A DNA stretch of 64,000 nt from Ralstonia sp. RRA (GCF_037023145.1 NZ_CP146091.1:1054001-1118000); one strand, 5' to 3'. Shown: positions 1-8,603, counted from the first letter of the stretch. The notes: generated by a model from the letters alone, not told the origin. Numbers and translations are program-made.

Positions 1-324
1 GCGGGACGTTCAGGCCCCGCCCGGCCCCTAGCAAGCGGTGAAAGGCACCGCACTATACGCAGCACGCCGAGCGCGTGCCGAACTTTGCCCGGGGAGCAGT
101 CTTATGGGCGAAGCCCTGGCAAATATGCCAGTAGGTTCCGATGGTGCTCTTCCCAATCAATCGACTGGCAGTGTTATGGCGATGGATGGCCTTCGGATAG
201 GAAGATACTGGCGTCTCCCAATCACGGACACCCATTAACGGGAAAACAGCGCGATATGCAACGCCAGGGCGCTGCGCGCTGGACTGCCTTCCGGCGGAGT
301 GCTGCTGCGTGTGCCCGACGTGTG
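1..324. other. No recognisable gene; left edge of island
   Basis: I see no supported gene here. One plus-strand frame stays open from base 1 to about 390, but its translation is Arg/Ser-rich, has no motif and runs antisense into the end of the DUF429-like gene. No tRNA, repeat or insertion-sequence end is visible. The bases belong to the island whose integrase lies near 8.5 kb and probably continue into island sequence left of the window. Confidence 0.4.
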
Positions 325-1116
325 TCAGGCAGAGCCGACTCCCAGAATCCAGCCCTCCACCCCTGCGATGGTTTGTTCAGCAGGCGATAGGTAGGGGTGC
401 AATGCGGCTTGCAGTCGACCAGCCTTGTCGGCTTCCTTGAGCCACGCTGCGATGGCGAACGCATCGTGCTGGTCGCTGCTCATACCGTCCTGAGCGGCGA
501 ACGCGTGCCTCCATATCGACGGATAGGCTTCGACGATTGCGGAGCGACCTAGAGGAATGTCCCACCCGTCGAATAGCCAGAAATGAATCTTATCGCCAAG
601 TTGCCGGTGCAGGTAGAGCAGCCACGGCAGCCCCGAATGCGTTGATTTGGCAACCGAGCCCTGCACGTCGAAGTGGAAGCACGACTTGGCCTTGCAGCGC
701 TCTTCGGTGATGCGCCGCCACTTGGGGTTTCCCTGCCGTGCTGCGCCGTTGCCGGCGAGGCCGTCGCGGACGAAATCGACGTAGGTGTGGTCGCTGTCCG
801 TCGGCCAGTGCTTCTGGAAGTCCTTCAAGAACACGTACCAATCGTGTTCCAACTGATGAACCTCGAAGTAGCGGAGGGGAAACGAGAAGCTGTGGTCGAT
901 GCCAACGATGGTCGGCATATCTTCACGTAGACGGTCTGCCAGCCACATGGCCAAGCCACGTCGCGTCCAGTATTTCCGAGGACTGGGTGGCGGGAGCACC
1001 TCGACGGGTTCCGCGTTTTCGGTGCCCATATAGACGCGCAGCCCCTTCAGGCTGTCGCTGGGCGTCTGAGCCCCGGAATAGTCGATGCCGATGTAGCGTC
1101 GAAAAGCGGCTGGCAT
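325..1116 (-). CDS. DUF429-like RNase H-fold protein
   Basis: This 263-residue protein resembles the DUF429 group of the RNase H/RuvC fold. The first strand carries IGIDYSG near residue 9. A second acidic strand has GIDHSF near 74, EAYPSIW lies about 190 residues in, and a helix with QHDAFAIAAW follows near 220, so the acidic residues expected of a metal-dependent nuclease core are present. The first ATG that keeps IGIDYSG close to the N-terminus is at 1116, with AGAAG about 10 bases upstream. A longer open frame upstream is only antisense to the neighbouring gene. The gene is divergent from the phospholipase D-like operon across about 310 bases, which suggests joint regulation. Its biochemical role is unknown. 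Nuclease activity is an inference from the fold. Confidence 0.65.
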   Translation of the reverse strand: MPAAFRRYIGIDYSGAQTPSDSLKGLRVYMGTENAEPVEVLPPPSPRKYWTRRGLAMWLADRLREDMPTIVGIDHSFSFPLRYFEVHQLEHDWYVFLKDFQKHWPTDSDHTYVDFVRDGLAGNGAARQGNPKWRRITEERCKAKSCFHFDVQGSVAKSTHSGLPWLLYLHRQLGDKIHFWLFDGWDIPLGRSAIVEAYPSIWRHAFAAQDGMSSDQHDAFAIAAWLKEADKAGRLQAALHPYLSPAEQTIAGVEGWILGVGSA

Positions 1117-1298
1117 GTCGAGTCGTTCTTCTAGATTTGGTTGTGTCGCGAGAAGCGCGACGTGCAAGCCAAGACCTTGGCAGAAACAGTGCAGTGGCAT
1201 CCCGTTTGCGCAGCACCTTCGCCGCTGCGCTGCAGGGCTCCGCCGCGCCGCAGGCAGCGGGTTGTGCACCAAAGAACGGCAGCCGCTAATGCGCTTGA

Positions 1299-1329
1299 TT
1301 TGACGGTAGGCAAAAGAGTACCCAAGATA
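1299..1329 (+). promoter_or_regulatory. Candidate promoter of the PLD-like operon
   Basis: TTGACG at 1300-1305 is followed after 17 bases by CAAGAT at 1323-1328, a fair sigma-70 -35 and a poor -10. It lies about 100 bases upstream of the PLD-like start and upstream of the inverted repeat at 1357. This is inferred from spacing only. Confidence 0.3.
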
Positions 1330-1356
1330 TCTCGCGGCGAACGCTCTTGGTTCATC

Positions 1357-1373
1357 ATGCAGAAAGTCTGCAT
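1357..1373. repeat. Inverted repeat, possible operator
   Basis: ATGCAGA-aag-TCTGCAT forms perfect 7-base arms around 3 bases, in the leader of the PLD-like gene about 50 bases before its start. It could be an operator between the candidate promoter and the start codon, or a small RNA hairpin near the translation start. There is no T-tract, so a terminator is unlikely. Confidence 0.4.
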
Positions 1374-1425
1374 ACCATGAGTGTTTCGAATAAGAACAAT
1401 CTGCGAGCCGTTGAGGGGGGGCGTA

Positions 1426-4077
1426 GTGACAACGCTGTACGACATTCTCAAAGAAGTGGCGCCCAAAAGGGCTTTGTTCACCTCCTACACCTATTCGTCC
1501 GTTTGGTTTGAGGCTGCGCCGTATCCGCTGTTGCATAAGGGAGACTGTGAGCAAATCACGGTCATGCTGGATGCTCGAGAGGCTCGCCAAAGCGTGGACA
1601 ACACGACGAGTCGCTTTGGAGGCAGCCGCTATCGGGTAATTAGCACCACACCCACGAAAGAAGGTAAAGGCGGGGGCATCTTCCATCCCAAGATTGCCTA
1701 CCTCGAATCGGATGACGGCGATGTGTTCGTGGTCAGTAGCGCCAATCTGACAACGCAGGGCCAAAGCCGGTCGCTGGAGGTGGTCGATGCAGTCAGGGCG
1801 ACTAGGGACCCACTGGTCTTTGGCCAAATTGCCGACTTCCTGGAACTGTTGCCGGCGCGGCTAAATTTATTGTCCCGCGAAGACGAGGAAATCCTGGCCC
1901 GGTTCGCCCGGAGGGCACGGGCACAGCGCGACCAATATGCTGCCAACGCGGCGGACCCGCAGAGGGTCTGGTTGGTGACGACTTTGGCTGAAGCGGCCGG
2001 CACGCAGTTCCTTGACCTGGCTCGGCGAAACCTCGCGACGCCTAAGTCGCTGACCGTGTTGTCACCGTACTTCGACAAGGACGTCGGAGCTGTTGTTCGA
2101 CTTCGTGACAAGTTGGGCGTCAAGCACGTCCGGTATGGCTTGGCTCGCAAGAACGATGACTTGATTGCGCCCTTCCTGGAGGACATCCCTCAGGGGAGCA
2201 AGCCCAATCAATTTGTCGAGCCCCCGGATAACGACCGCATTTTGCACGCCAAGTGGTTCGAGGTGGTGGACGCTAATGGCGAAGCGCTCGTGATGACCGG
2301 TTCGGTCAATGCAACGCAGCAAAGCCTTTGGAATACCAACAACATCGAGGTTTCCCTGATTCGTCACGTGGCTCAGTCGATGACAGCTGCTTGGCGGAAG
2401 ACCGACGAGGTTCCGCGTTACATCCCGTGCGAATATCCCGCGCCCTTGGCTGCCGATGACACAGTGAATGCTGTGGCCCATATCACGCGCCATCACGTGC
2501 TCGAGGTGTGTTGCTCACCAGTGCCGGCCTCCCAGGAGGTGCAGCTCGATTTGCATCATAGCGAAGGTCATTTGTCGCCCTTGACCGCGACGCTTGATGC
2601 GCAAGGGCGCGCCTGCGTAAAAGTGGGTGAGAAGCTGGTTCGGGATTTGCCGGATAGGGCTTTGTGGTTGACCGTGAAGGGTGCCGATTTCGATGCGACC
2701 ACCTGGGTAAATGTCGAGCCTCAGCTGATTGCAAAACCCAAGCAGGTGGACCTGTCCAAATCGATTGGACGGATTGAGGATAACGTCTATGACGAAGAAG
2801 ATGCCTATCTGCTTTTGAACGCTGCGCACTTGTTGCTCACTCAGCGCAAGCTGAACAACAAAGGGCGGCCACAGAGCAAGGAAACCGAGCCGGCGGACAG
2901 TGAGTCAGACGACCCGTTGGTCACGGAAGCCCAATGGCTCGCGGGGCAGGGTGCAGGCACGAAGAAGAGTGACCAACCCAGTGCAGAAGCCCTTCGCATC
3001 TTTAAGGCCCTGGGTAAGTTGCTCGAGATGAGCGATGAAGAGGTCGAGAAGGCCCTGTCGCCCGATGCGGACGACGACGAGGATGCTGAATCGGACGAGG
3101 ATGAAGCGGATAACGATGCCGAGTCCGACGAGAACGAGGGTGTTTCCAAGGAAGAACGGCGGGCCATAAAGAAGCGGCAACAGCGCAGGGAATCTGTGGT
3201 CCAGGCTCGAATCGCTGTGCAGATTGCCATCGATAAGCGCTTGGCGGGACCCATGCCAGACGGGCTTGCTATCTTGGCCATCCCGCAGAAGATTCGCACC
3301 AACCTGAGAGCGACCATGCCGCCGAAGCTCCGGGAGGTGGATACAGGTCGGGCGCAGCTCGCCGACGTGGTTCCCGCGCATCTGTCTTCTCAGATGATGG
3401 GGCTCTTGTCGACATTGATGACCTTGCGATTGGGCCCAACGGCTGTCAACAATCTCTTACCAATGGTCGCCAGTGTGGGTGCCATTACGGCGCTGTGCCA
3501 TGAGCGTCGACGGCAACCGGTGAGCTATGACCAAATCCGGTCAGCCATCGAGATGTTCGCTGGAGGGCAGCTCTCTGCAGCCGACTATCCGAGTCTGTTG
3601 GAGGCGGAGTGGCAAGAAGGGCGTATTCCTTTGATGGCCAAGTGTTTTGCACTTCCGGATTTGCTCGAACAGACTCATCGCATTGCCTGCGCACCGCGCG
3701 TCGAAGACCGCATCGACAGTGTGCTGGTACTGGCGTTGGATAACTCCAAGCCGCCGGTTCCTGATGACCAGAATGACATCGCGGATGTGGTTCAAGCGCT
3801 GCGAAAATCGTCTGGCAATTACAAACTTTACTCGGTCCTCATTGCCGATGAGCTGCCTGCAGTTGTGGGGTGTCCTCAGTGCTACGAGCGGTTGGGTGTT
3901 AAAGAAATCAACAGACTTAAGTCTATGCGTATGGCGGTCTGTAAGGCTCGGTGCCAGCGGCCAATCTTTCTCAAGCTTGGCGCAGCGGCTAATCGAATAC
4001 TCGCCAGGGAGGGGGAGGCTGTCACCGTGGATTTTCGTCCTAAAACCCCGCAGCTTGAAAAAGAGGAGGCGCAATGA
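1426..4077 (+). CDS. Phospholipase D-like protein with acidic tract and Cys4 C-terminus
   Basis: An 883-residue protein starting at GTG 1426, chosen because GAGGGGGG sits just upstream; a GTG at 1381 has no ribosome site. Two PLD-type half sites are visible: H87-x-K89 with SSAN at 104-107, and H274-x-K276 with GSVN at 292-295. The Asp of the classic HKD is not at its usual spacing in either half. Both lie in the N-terminal third. Residues about 538-573 are almost all Asp/Glu/Ser, followed by a basic stretch. The C-terminus has C816-x2-C819 and C839-x3-C843, a possible zinc site. No helicase or ATPase motif is seen. PLD-like domains of this kind occur in nucleases and defence proteins. The stop overlaps the next start as ATGA. 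Function is inferred, not shown. Confidence 0.7.
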   Translation: MTTLYDILKEVAPKRALFTSYTYSSVWFEAAPYPLLHKGDCEQITVMLDAREARQSVDNTTSRFGGSRYRVISTTPTKEGKGGGIFHPKIAYLESDDGDVFVVSSANLTTQGQSRSLEVVDAVRATRDPLVFGQIADFLELLPARLNLLSREDEEILARFARRARAQRDQYAANAADPQRVWLVTTLAEAAGTQFLDLARRNLATPKSLTVLSPYFDKDVGAVVRLRDKLGVKHVRYGLARKNDDLIAPFLEDIPQGSKPNQFVEPPDNDRILHAKWFEVVDANGEALVMTGSVNATQQSLWNTNNIEVSLIRHVAQSMTAAWRKTDEVPRYIPCEYPAPLAADDTVNAVAHITRHHVLEVCCSPVPASQEVQLDLHHSEGHLSPLTATLDAQGRACVKVGEKLVRDLPDRALWLTVKGADFDATTWVNVEPQLIAKPKQVDLSKSIGRIEDNVYDEEDAYLLLNAAHLLLTQRKLNNKGRPQSKETEPADSESDDPLVTEAQWLAGQGAGTKKSDQPSAEALRIFKALGKLLEMSDEEVEKALSPDADDDEDAESDEDEADNDAESDENEGVSKEERRAIKKRQQRRESVVQARIAVQIAIDKRLAGPMPDGLAILAIPQKIRTNLRATMPPKLREVDTGRAQLADVVPAHLSSQMMGLLSTLMTLRLGPTAVNNLLPMVASVGAITALCHERRRQPVSYDQIRSAIEMFAGGQLSAADYPSLLEAEWQEGRIPLMAKCFALPDLLEQTHRIACAPRVEDRIDSVLVLALDNSKPPVPDDQNDIADVVQALRKSSGNYKLYSVLIADELPAVVGCPQCYERLGVKEINRLKSMRMAVCKARCQRPIFLKLGAAANRILAREGEAVTVDFRPKTPQLEKEEAQ

Positions 4078-5765
4078 TTCCGGCTGGACCGACTTTTACG
4101 ACTGTGCCGCCGCGCTCAAGCGCAGGTGACTTCCTTGGAATGGGCGCCGTCGGTGAACGACTGTACGGTGGCGTGTTTACGGGCTTGAACAACGCGGCAC
4201 GGCACATTCGCCCCTATGCCGCCATTTGCTGGATGGTGGATACGCTGCAACAGCGCGCATTTGTTGACGGCAAAGGGAATGTCGGGAAGCTGCGCAAAGA
4301 AACGGAATTGGGCATCTGGAAGATTCAGCTTCTGCTCAACTGGGTCGCGAAGCTTGATGGTCTGCAAGGGTACCCAGGCACGGACCGTTTCGAGAACGAC
4401 CCGGATGAAGTTGAGTTGCGCAAGGAGACTTGGCCGAGCATCAAAGTGTCGTTCTGGGACACGGCCTGGTACAAGCCCAGTTTGCTGAATGGCTTGCGGT
4501 TTCTCAACGAAGGGACGAAACAGTACCACGGCACATATTCCTGCACGGACGCGGGCCTTGCGCTGGCCAAAGCCTACGAGGAGGAAGTGCAAAAACTGGA
4601 ACCTGCCGTCGCGCGATGGTTGGCCGACCCGCACGAACTGACCTGCACGAAGAAGCTTCTGCAGAAGCTTAGGCCCGTCCTTGCGCTGGAGGCGCCGTCA
4701 CGGGGAGAGCAGAACGCCTTTATGCGGCAGTACTTCGCAGCGGAGTTTGGCAAGCTTTCCGAGGATGGCAAACACAGGCGAAAGGGCTTGATGCTGGCAC
4801 TGCGAACCATGGCTGCGTTGGAGGAGGAAGAGGCCGATACAACGGTGGAAGCCATTCGGCATGCAATGGCGGCCGGCTGTACTCCGGGAGGTGCCCCTAT
4901 TGATGACTCTGGACTGGAAAGGACTCGGTTGCAATGGGCTGTTCTCCAGGTGCGGGCGCTACAGCGATTGGCGATGGAGACACTGCTGGCATTGGCCGAG
5001 CGCCATATTCTGCTTGCAGAGCAAACGGGTGCACCTAGGCAGAAGGAACATATCGCCGATGTGATTGCGGCCTACCTGAATAAGCCCACCGAAGACAACC
5101 TCGTGTTTGAGACTATCCAGGAAAACTACGAGTGGGCGAAAACAGAGCAGGCTGACCACAAAACATTGCAGGCCGCAGGACTGACTGATGATAGCGAGTA
5201 CCTCTCCATTGCTGCGTTGAAGGCGAAACTTCGCGGAACGGTTGGCCATGATGAGCAAAAGTGGCCGAATTTCGCAAGGCAGGCCATCTGGACCCTGATT
5301 GTTTGTGCCATAGAGGCAGAGAATCTGGCGAAAGAGAAGGGCGCCAAGCAGTTCTTGGAGTGGGATGCAGGGAAGCTATCGCTCGAGGGCCTGCGCCAAG
5401 CTTTGAACGCTTACAAGGACGATTCCACGGAGAACTTTGCCCGATATGTCGTGCGGCACTTCGTGGTCGTTCAGCATTTGAACGTGGCCACGGAGCGGTC
5501 TGTCGCGGGTCTGGATGACAAGCAGCGGTTTGTGTTTTCGCCGGAACAGGATGGGCTGACCCGGTATGCTGAGGTCGGCGCGGCGCGGTTTGTGGATGCG
5601 CAGGAATCGGGAGACATCCTGTTCCACGCCCTGCTCTTGCTGAAGAATTGCGGCAAGCTGCAATACATCCCGGTCGGTGAGGACCGGCCTGCCTATCTGA
5701 ACCGATTTTACGGCACGTTCACGCTGAAGAAGGCGGGGCGGGAGCTTTTGGGCGAAGTGATTTGA
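4074..5765 (+). CDS. Unknown protein coupled to the PLD-like protein
   Basis: This 563-residue protein is not one I recognise. Its ATG overlaps the stop of the PLD-like gene (ATGA), so the two are very probably translated together and may act in one complex. The sequence looks largely helical. There is no P-loop, HxK, nuclease or methyltransferase motif that I can see, no signal peptide and no convincing membrane segment. The N-terminus is Gly/Pro-rich, a long charged middle (about residues 150-420) looks helical, and the last 100 residues look like a mixed alpha/beta fold. A hairpin lies about 40 bases after the stop. A structural, adaptor or sensor role for the PLD-like partner is possible but only inferred. 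Confidence 0.6.
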   Translation: MIPAGPTFTTVPPRSSAGDFLGMGAVGERLYGGVFTGLNNAARHIRPYAAICWMVDTLQQRAFVDGKGNVGKLRKETELGIWKIQLLLNWVAKLDGLQGYPGTDRFENDPDEVELRKETWPSIKVSFWDTAWYKPSLLNGLRFLNEGTKQYHGTYSCTDAGLALAKAYEEEVQKLEPAVARWLADPHELTCTKKLLQKLRPVLALEAPSRGEQNAFMRQYFAAEFGKLSEDGKHRRKGLMLALRTMAALEEEEADTTVEAIRHAMAAGCTPGGAPIDDSGLERTRLQWAVLQVRALQRLAMETLLALAERHILLAEQTGAPRQKEHIADVIAAYLNKPTEDNLVFETIQENYEWAKTEQADHKTLQAAGLTDDSEYLSIAALKAKLRGTVGHDEQKWPNFARQAIWTLIVCAIEAENLAKEKGAKQFLEWDAGKLSLEGLRQALNAYKDDSTENFARYVVRHFVVVQHLNVATERSVAGLDDKQRFVFSPEQDGLTRYAEVGAARFVDAQESGDILFHALLLLKNCGKLQYIPVGEDRPAYLNRFYGTFTLKKAGRELLGEVI

Positions 5766-5803
5766 TGATTCGTTGGCCTGCCCGGAAGGATGCGATAGGC
5801 ATG

Positions 5804-5832
5804 GGACTCGGCTAGGATGGGTAGCCGAGTCC
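5804..5832. terminator. Hairpin between convergent genes
   Basis: GGACTCGGCTA and TAGCCGAGTCC form perfect 11-base arms around a 7-base loop. It lies exactly between the end of the two-gene operon and the end of the 143-residue gene on the other strand, so it probably terminates both. The T-tract is poor on either side. Confidence 0.55.
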
Positions 5833-5837
5833 ATCTG

Positions 5838-6269
5838 TTAGACGCAGAACGTCGCCGCACACAACCGTGGCCACGCTGCCCGTAGCCGGGGCAGCGAGAT
5901 GTAGGGTTCCGCGAACAGGGTACCGGCTTCGATTTCCTCGACGCTCTGCGCGGGCTCGTGCCACAGCGACCGCTCAAGTCGGACGCGCTCGTACAGCAAC
6001 GCCCACCGGCCGCACAGCGCTTCCGGCGCGCCGTTAGCGACTTGCGCGAACAGGTCAGCGCAGGCAAGCGACCAGGGTGCCACCGCACCGAGTCCTTTCT
6101 CAAGCATGACGTCGTCGTCGGCCATGGCATAGCCAACTCGGTCATCGAGCCATTCTTGCAAGCTCTGTCCCGATTGTTGGGCGGCCGACATCGCTGCCGC
6201 GCACACGGCGGGAGACAGGTGGAGGACTGTGCGGACGCCGACGGATTGGGTGCTTACGGTTGTGTTCAT
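5838..6269 (-). CDS. Small island protein of unknown function
   Basis: A 143-residue protein I do not recognise. The start at 6269 is supported by AGGAG about 10 bases upstream. The N-terminal 60 residues (SPAVCAAAMSAAQQSGQSLQEWL) look like a short helix pair, as in antitoxin-type or ribbon-helix-helix proteins, but no family can be named. The remainder is Ala/Leu/Trp-rich with paired aromatic residues. No signal peptide is seen. It is divergent from the KfrA-like gene across 165 bases that contain the tandem palindromic repeat, so both genes may share one control region. Confidence 0.55.
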   Translation of the reverse strand: MNTTVSTQSVGVRTVLHLSPAVCAAAMSAAQQSGQSLQEWLDDRVGYAMADDDVMLEKGLGAVAPWSLACADLFAQVANGAPEALCGRWALLYERVRLERSLWHEPAQSVEEIEAGTLFAEPYISLPRLRAAWPRLCAATFCV

Positions 6270-6331
6270 TCTCGCGTTTCTCCTGATTTTTGAAGCAAAA
6301 ACAGAATGTGCGAGGACGGTCGAGAATGCAC

Positions 6332-6371
6332 CAAATATCGATTACGTAATTCAAATATCGATTACGTAATT
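6332..6371. repeat. Tandem 20-bp repeat with palindromic core
   Basis: Two identical, adjacent 20-base copies (6332-6351 and 6352-6371) each contain the perfect palindrome ATTACGTAAT. The spacing is two helical turns, so dimers bound to both would lie on one face of the DNA. The second copy ends about 14 bases before a TATACG -10-like element and thus would cover the -35 of the KfrA-like gene. This is a likely operator, possibly of the KfrA-like protein itself. Confidence 0.65.
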
Positions 6372-6433
6372 CCATCGTTGTTGCCTATACGTGCTATGCG
6401 CCAATCGGGCGGATATCAAAGGAGGACAAAACG

Positions 6434-6619
6434 ATGGCGGGACGACCAGGCGTTACCTTGGTCGACGTCGTGCGCGCGTGTGTCGTGCTCGTTCAGCAGA
6501 AGCGACGCGTCGGGCCGAGCAATGTGCGTGCGGAACTGGGACGGGGCAGCATGACGACGATTAGCCTGCATCTGCGAAGGCTGGCGCTCCGCGATAGGCA
6601 CCGTGAGCCGAGGTATTGA
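6434..6619 (+). CDS. Stand-alone KfrA N-domain-like DNA-binding protein
   Basis: A 61-residue protein with AAAGGAGG 8 bases before the ATG, an unusually strong ribosome site here. Residues 5-50 (GVTLVDVVRACVVLV, then VGPSNVRAELGRGSMTTISLHL) match the pattern of the N-terminal helix-turn-helix of KfrA-type plasmid proteins: an opening helix, a VRxxLGxGS turn and a recognition helix. Full KfrA proteins continue with a long coiled coil. Here the frame stops right after the DNA-binding part, so the gene is either a remnant or a minimal repressor. It faces the tandem repeat at 6332, a plausible self-operator. The family assignment rests on the motif only. Confidence 0.55.
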   Translation: MAGRPGVTLVDVVRACVVLVQQKRRVGPSNVRAELGRGSMTTISLHLRRLALRDRHREPRY

Positions 6620-6635
6620 TGCATTGATTCAGAAA

Positions 6636-6664
6636 GGGCGGCCCACTGAAGCAGTCGGCCGCCC
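6636..6664 (-). terminator. Terminator after integrase gene
   Basis: GGGCGGCC and GGCCGCCC form perfect 8-base arms around a 13-base loop, 17 bases past the integrase stop. Read on the minus strand the stem is followed by TTTC. It would also end the short convergent KfrA-like transcript. Confidence 0.6.
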
Positions 6665-6680
6665 TCCGCACGTCGCTTCG

Positions 6681-8501
6681 TCAAGCGCTGCGCAGCGACG
6701 ATTGAGGTGCGGTTTTGGATGTCTTGCGATGGCGGCTCTGATTCTGCCGAAGCAAAGTCGGGTCAACGGCTGTTGCACCAGCCAGCCAAGTGGCAAATGC
6801 TGGCGGCAGCGTCACGTCTTTGTATTCGATGCGCCGGATGTGGCCCACCATGTGCATGGGGTTGTAGCCCTTGCCGTAGTCAATCTCGCTCCCCTGGAGG
6901 CGAAGCAGAGTCTTGTCAGAGTCGCGCGGCAGCTTTCGGCCCGTATAAAACTGCGAGAGGCCAGCAGGCCATACACCTTCCAGCAACTGGGCGTCGCGAA
7001 TCTTGTCCTCGATTGTGTGCCGGAAACTGTGATTGCCAAAGCCGGGGCCGAAGGCGAGCCGTTCGCGGACATGTCGCAAGAACGCTTGCTCGTAGGCTCG
7101 TCCCCATAGAGGGGCTTTGCTATTCGGGTCAGGAACGGCCGACGGAAACAGGGGGGCACCCACAGTGTGCCGCTGTCGCACCGTGTCGACGAAATCGGCA
7201 AAGCCAAGCTCGATAAGTATCGGGTGTACCGGGACCGTTCGCTTGGTGGATTCATTCTTGACTGTTCGCTCAACGGCGTCGCTGGACTCGGTCCCGGTAA
7301 GGTCAAGTTGAATCGTCATGAGCAGTACGCCCTCCACAACGGAGATGTCGTGGCTATGAAGCTGAACGACTTCCCGAACGCGCAGGCCGTGGAAAAGGCA
7401 AATCAGCGGTGCCCAATACCTGGCGGCCAAATCCCGGCGCATTTTCCCTGTGAACCGTGATGATGTCGGTACATACCAGTCAGAGGCAAAGAGCGTGTCG
7501 AGTTGCTCGGCACTGTACGGGTGACGGGGCCTTGCCCGCTCCGCAGCTTGCACAACACTAAGCTTAGGGGTGATTTCCAGCGCCAACACGGGATTTGCAG
7601 ACGTCATCATGCTCCGCGTGCGCGCCAAGGCGAAGAACTCCTTGAGTGTGTTCTTCGCTCTACCCAAGGCGTAATTTGCAGACCATGGCTGCTGGGCCGT
7701 ATGCAACCGGTCATCGAGAAAGCGGTAGACCAACTCCGAGGTCACGGCATCGAGGGCTATGTCTCCGCAGAAATCGATGAAGCGTTGCCAGATGCTGAGG
7801 CAGGTCGTGAAGGTCTTGCGCCCAACATTTCCTTCCTTGTGAGCCGTATACGCCTCCACCATCTCGGACAAGCGCGGCTTCGCAAGTTCTGGCGTCGGGA
7901 AGACAGCAGCATCGCCGGCGTTGCGTTGGCGAATGATGGCTTGAGCGGTCTTCTCGGCGTCGGCAAAGCTCCGCACCAGTCTCGGGAACAAAGGGTCCGT
8001 TGTCTCAACGAGATACCCAAGGTTTTTGCACCACTCCAGGATATTTTCGACAACATCGTCCCAGTCCGACGAGCGCTTTCCCTTCGCCAGGATGCTGCGC
8101 ATCGCGGCATCGGACAGCTCACAGAACTGCTCAATGTCTTGCAGTTCCTCATCGTCCAGGCCTTCGTTCTCGATGCGTTCGCCATTGTCGGTCAATGACC
8201 AGGACGCAAGTCGCGCGCCACATATCTGGGTAATCAGTGAATCGGTCAACCCAACGGTCGGTAGTGCGATTTTGTCCGTGAGGTCGTGGATGCGCGCGCG
8301 CAGCGCTTCCCATTCCTGGCGGTATTTGGCCTCAATGCGTGCAGCGACGGCTTGCGCCTTCTTCCTGTCCGGTGTGCCGGTCGATTTCCGGATGCTGAGT
8401 TCGGAAGAGGGAAGTAGATGGTGAATTTCGGACGGAGGGGTCAAGCGGACGTGCCAGTTCGGGCTGCGGCCGTCGGAGCGCTTGTAGAGGTACTTAGGCA
8501 T
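6681..8501 (-). CDS. Tyrosine recombinase (integrase)
   Basis: Site-specific recombinase of about 606 residues, long for a phage-type integrase. The C-terminal catalytic domain has HGLRVREV (catalytic Arg near residue 374) and HSFRH (the HxxR pair near 491-494), followed by VGHIRRIEY, where the Tyr near 560 is the probable nucleophile. The N-terminal 200 residues are an arm/core-binding extension. ATG 8501 gives MPKYLYKR, typical of such integrases. A GTG at 8537 is an alternative, and neither has a strong ribosome site. The gene starts about 100 bases from the 3' end of tRNA-Ser and reads away from it, as in elements that insert into tRNA genes. It should catalyse integration and excision of the island. 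Confidence 0.85.
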   Translation of the reverse strand: MPKYLYKRSDGRSPNWHVRLTPPSEIHHLLPSSELSIRKSTGTPDRKKAQAVAARIEAKYRQEWEALRARIHDLTDKIALPTVGLTDSLITQICGARLASWSLTDNGERIENEGLDDEELQDIEQFCELSDAAMRSILAKGKRSSDWDDVVENILEWCKNLGYLVETTDPLFPRLVRSFADAEKTAQAIIRQRNAGDAAVFPTPELAKPRLSEMVEAYTAHKEGNVGRKTFTTCLSIWQRFIDFCGDIALDAVTSELVYRFLDDRLHTAQQPWSANYALGRAKNTLKEFFALARTRSMMTSANPVLALEITPKLSVVQAAERARPRHPYSAEQLDTLFASDWYVPTSSRFTGKMRRDLAARYWAPLICLFHGLRVREVVQLHSHDISVVEGVLLMTIQLDLTGTESSDAVERTVKNESTKRTVPVHPILIELGFADFVDTVRQRHTVGAPLFPSAVPDPNSKAPLWGRAYEQAFLRHVRERLAFGPGFGNHSFRHTIEDKIRDAQLLEGVWPAGLSQFYTGRKLPRDSDKTLLRLQGSEIDYGKGYNPMHMVGHIRRIEYKDVTLPPAFATWLAGATAVDPTLLRQNQSRHRKTSKTAPQSSLRSA

Positions 8502-8603
8502 GTCGTCGTTTTGCTTTTTGGCACACACAATTGGCACACCAAGCTGTCCGAAACCCGTTACTGTACAACGGTTTTCAGAAAAAACAACGACTTAGATGGG
8601 GAG

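Noticed and set aside
1..390. Plus-strand frame open from base 1
   Set aside because: Arg/Ser-rich with no motif, and its last part is antisense to the DUF429-like gene; open frames of this length are common in GC-rich DNA.
1378..1512. Small frame starting MSVSNKNNLRAVEGG over the start of the PLD-like gene
   Set aside because: Its ATG has only a weak AGAAAG upstream and the frame runs out after 44 codons inside the PLD-like gene; the GTG at 1426 has a better ribosome site. A leader peptide is possible but unsupported.
1117..1827. N-terminal extension of the minus-strand DUF429-like frame
   Set aside because: The extra 237 residues are antisense to the PLD-like gene, Cys/Arg-rich and unlike any domain.
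325..5765. DISARM or another known PLD-containing defence system
   Set aside because: No helicase, DUF1998 or methyltransferase gene is present in the window, so the known gene sets are not met; the left part of the island is unseen.
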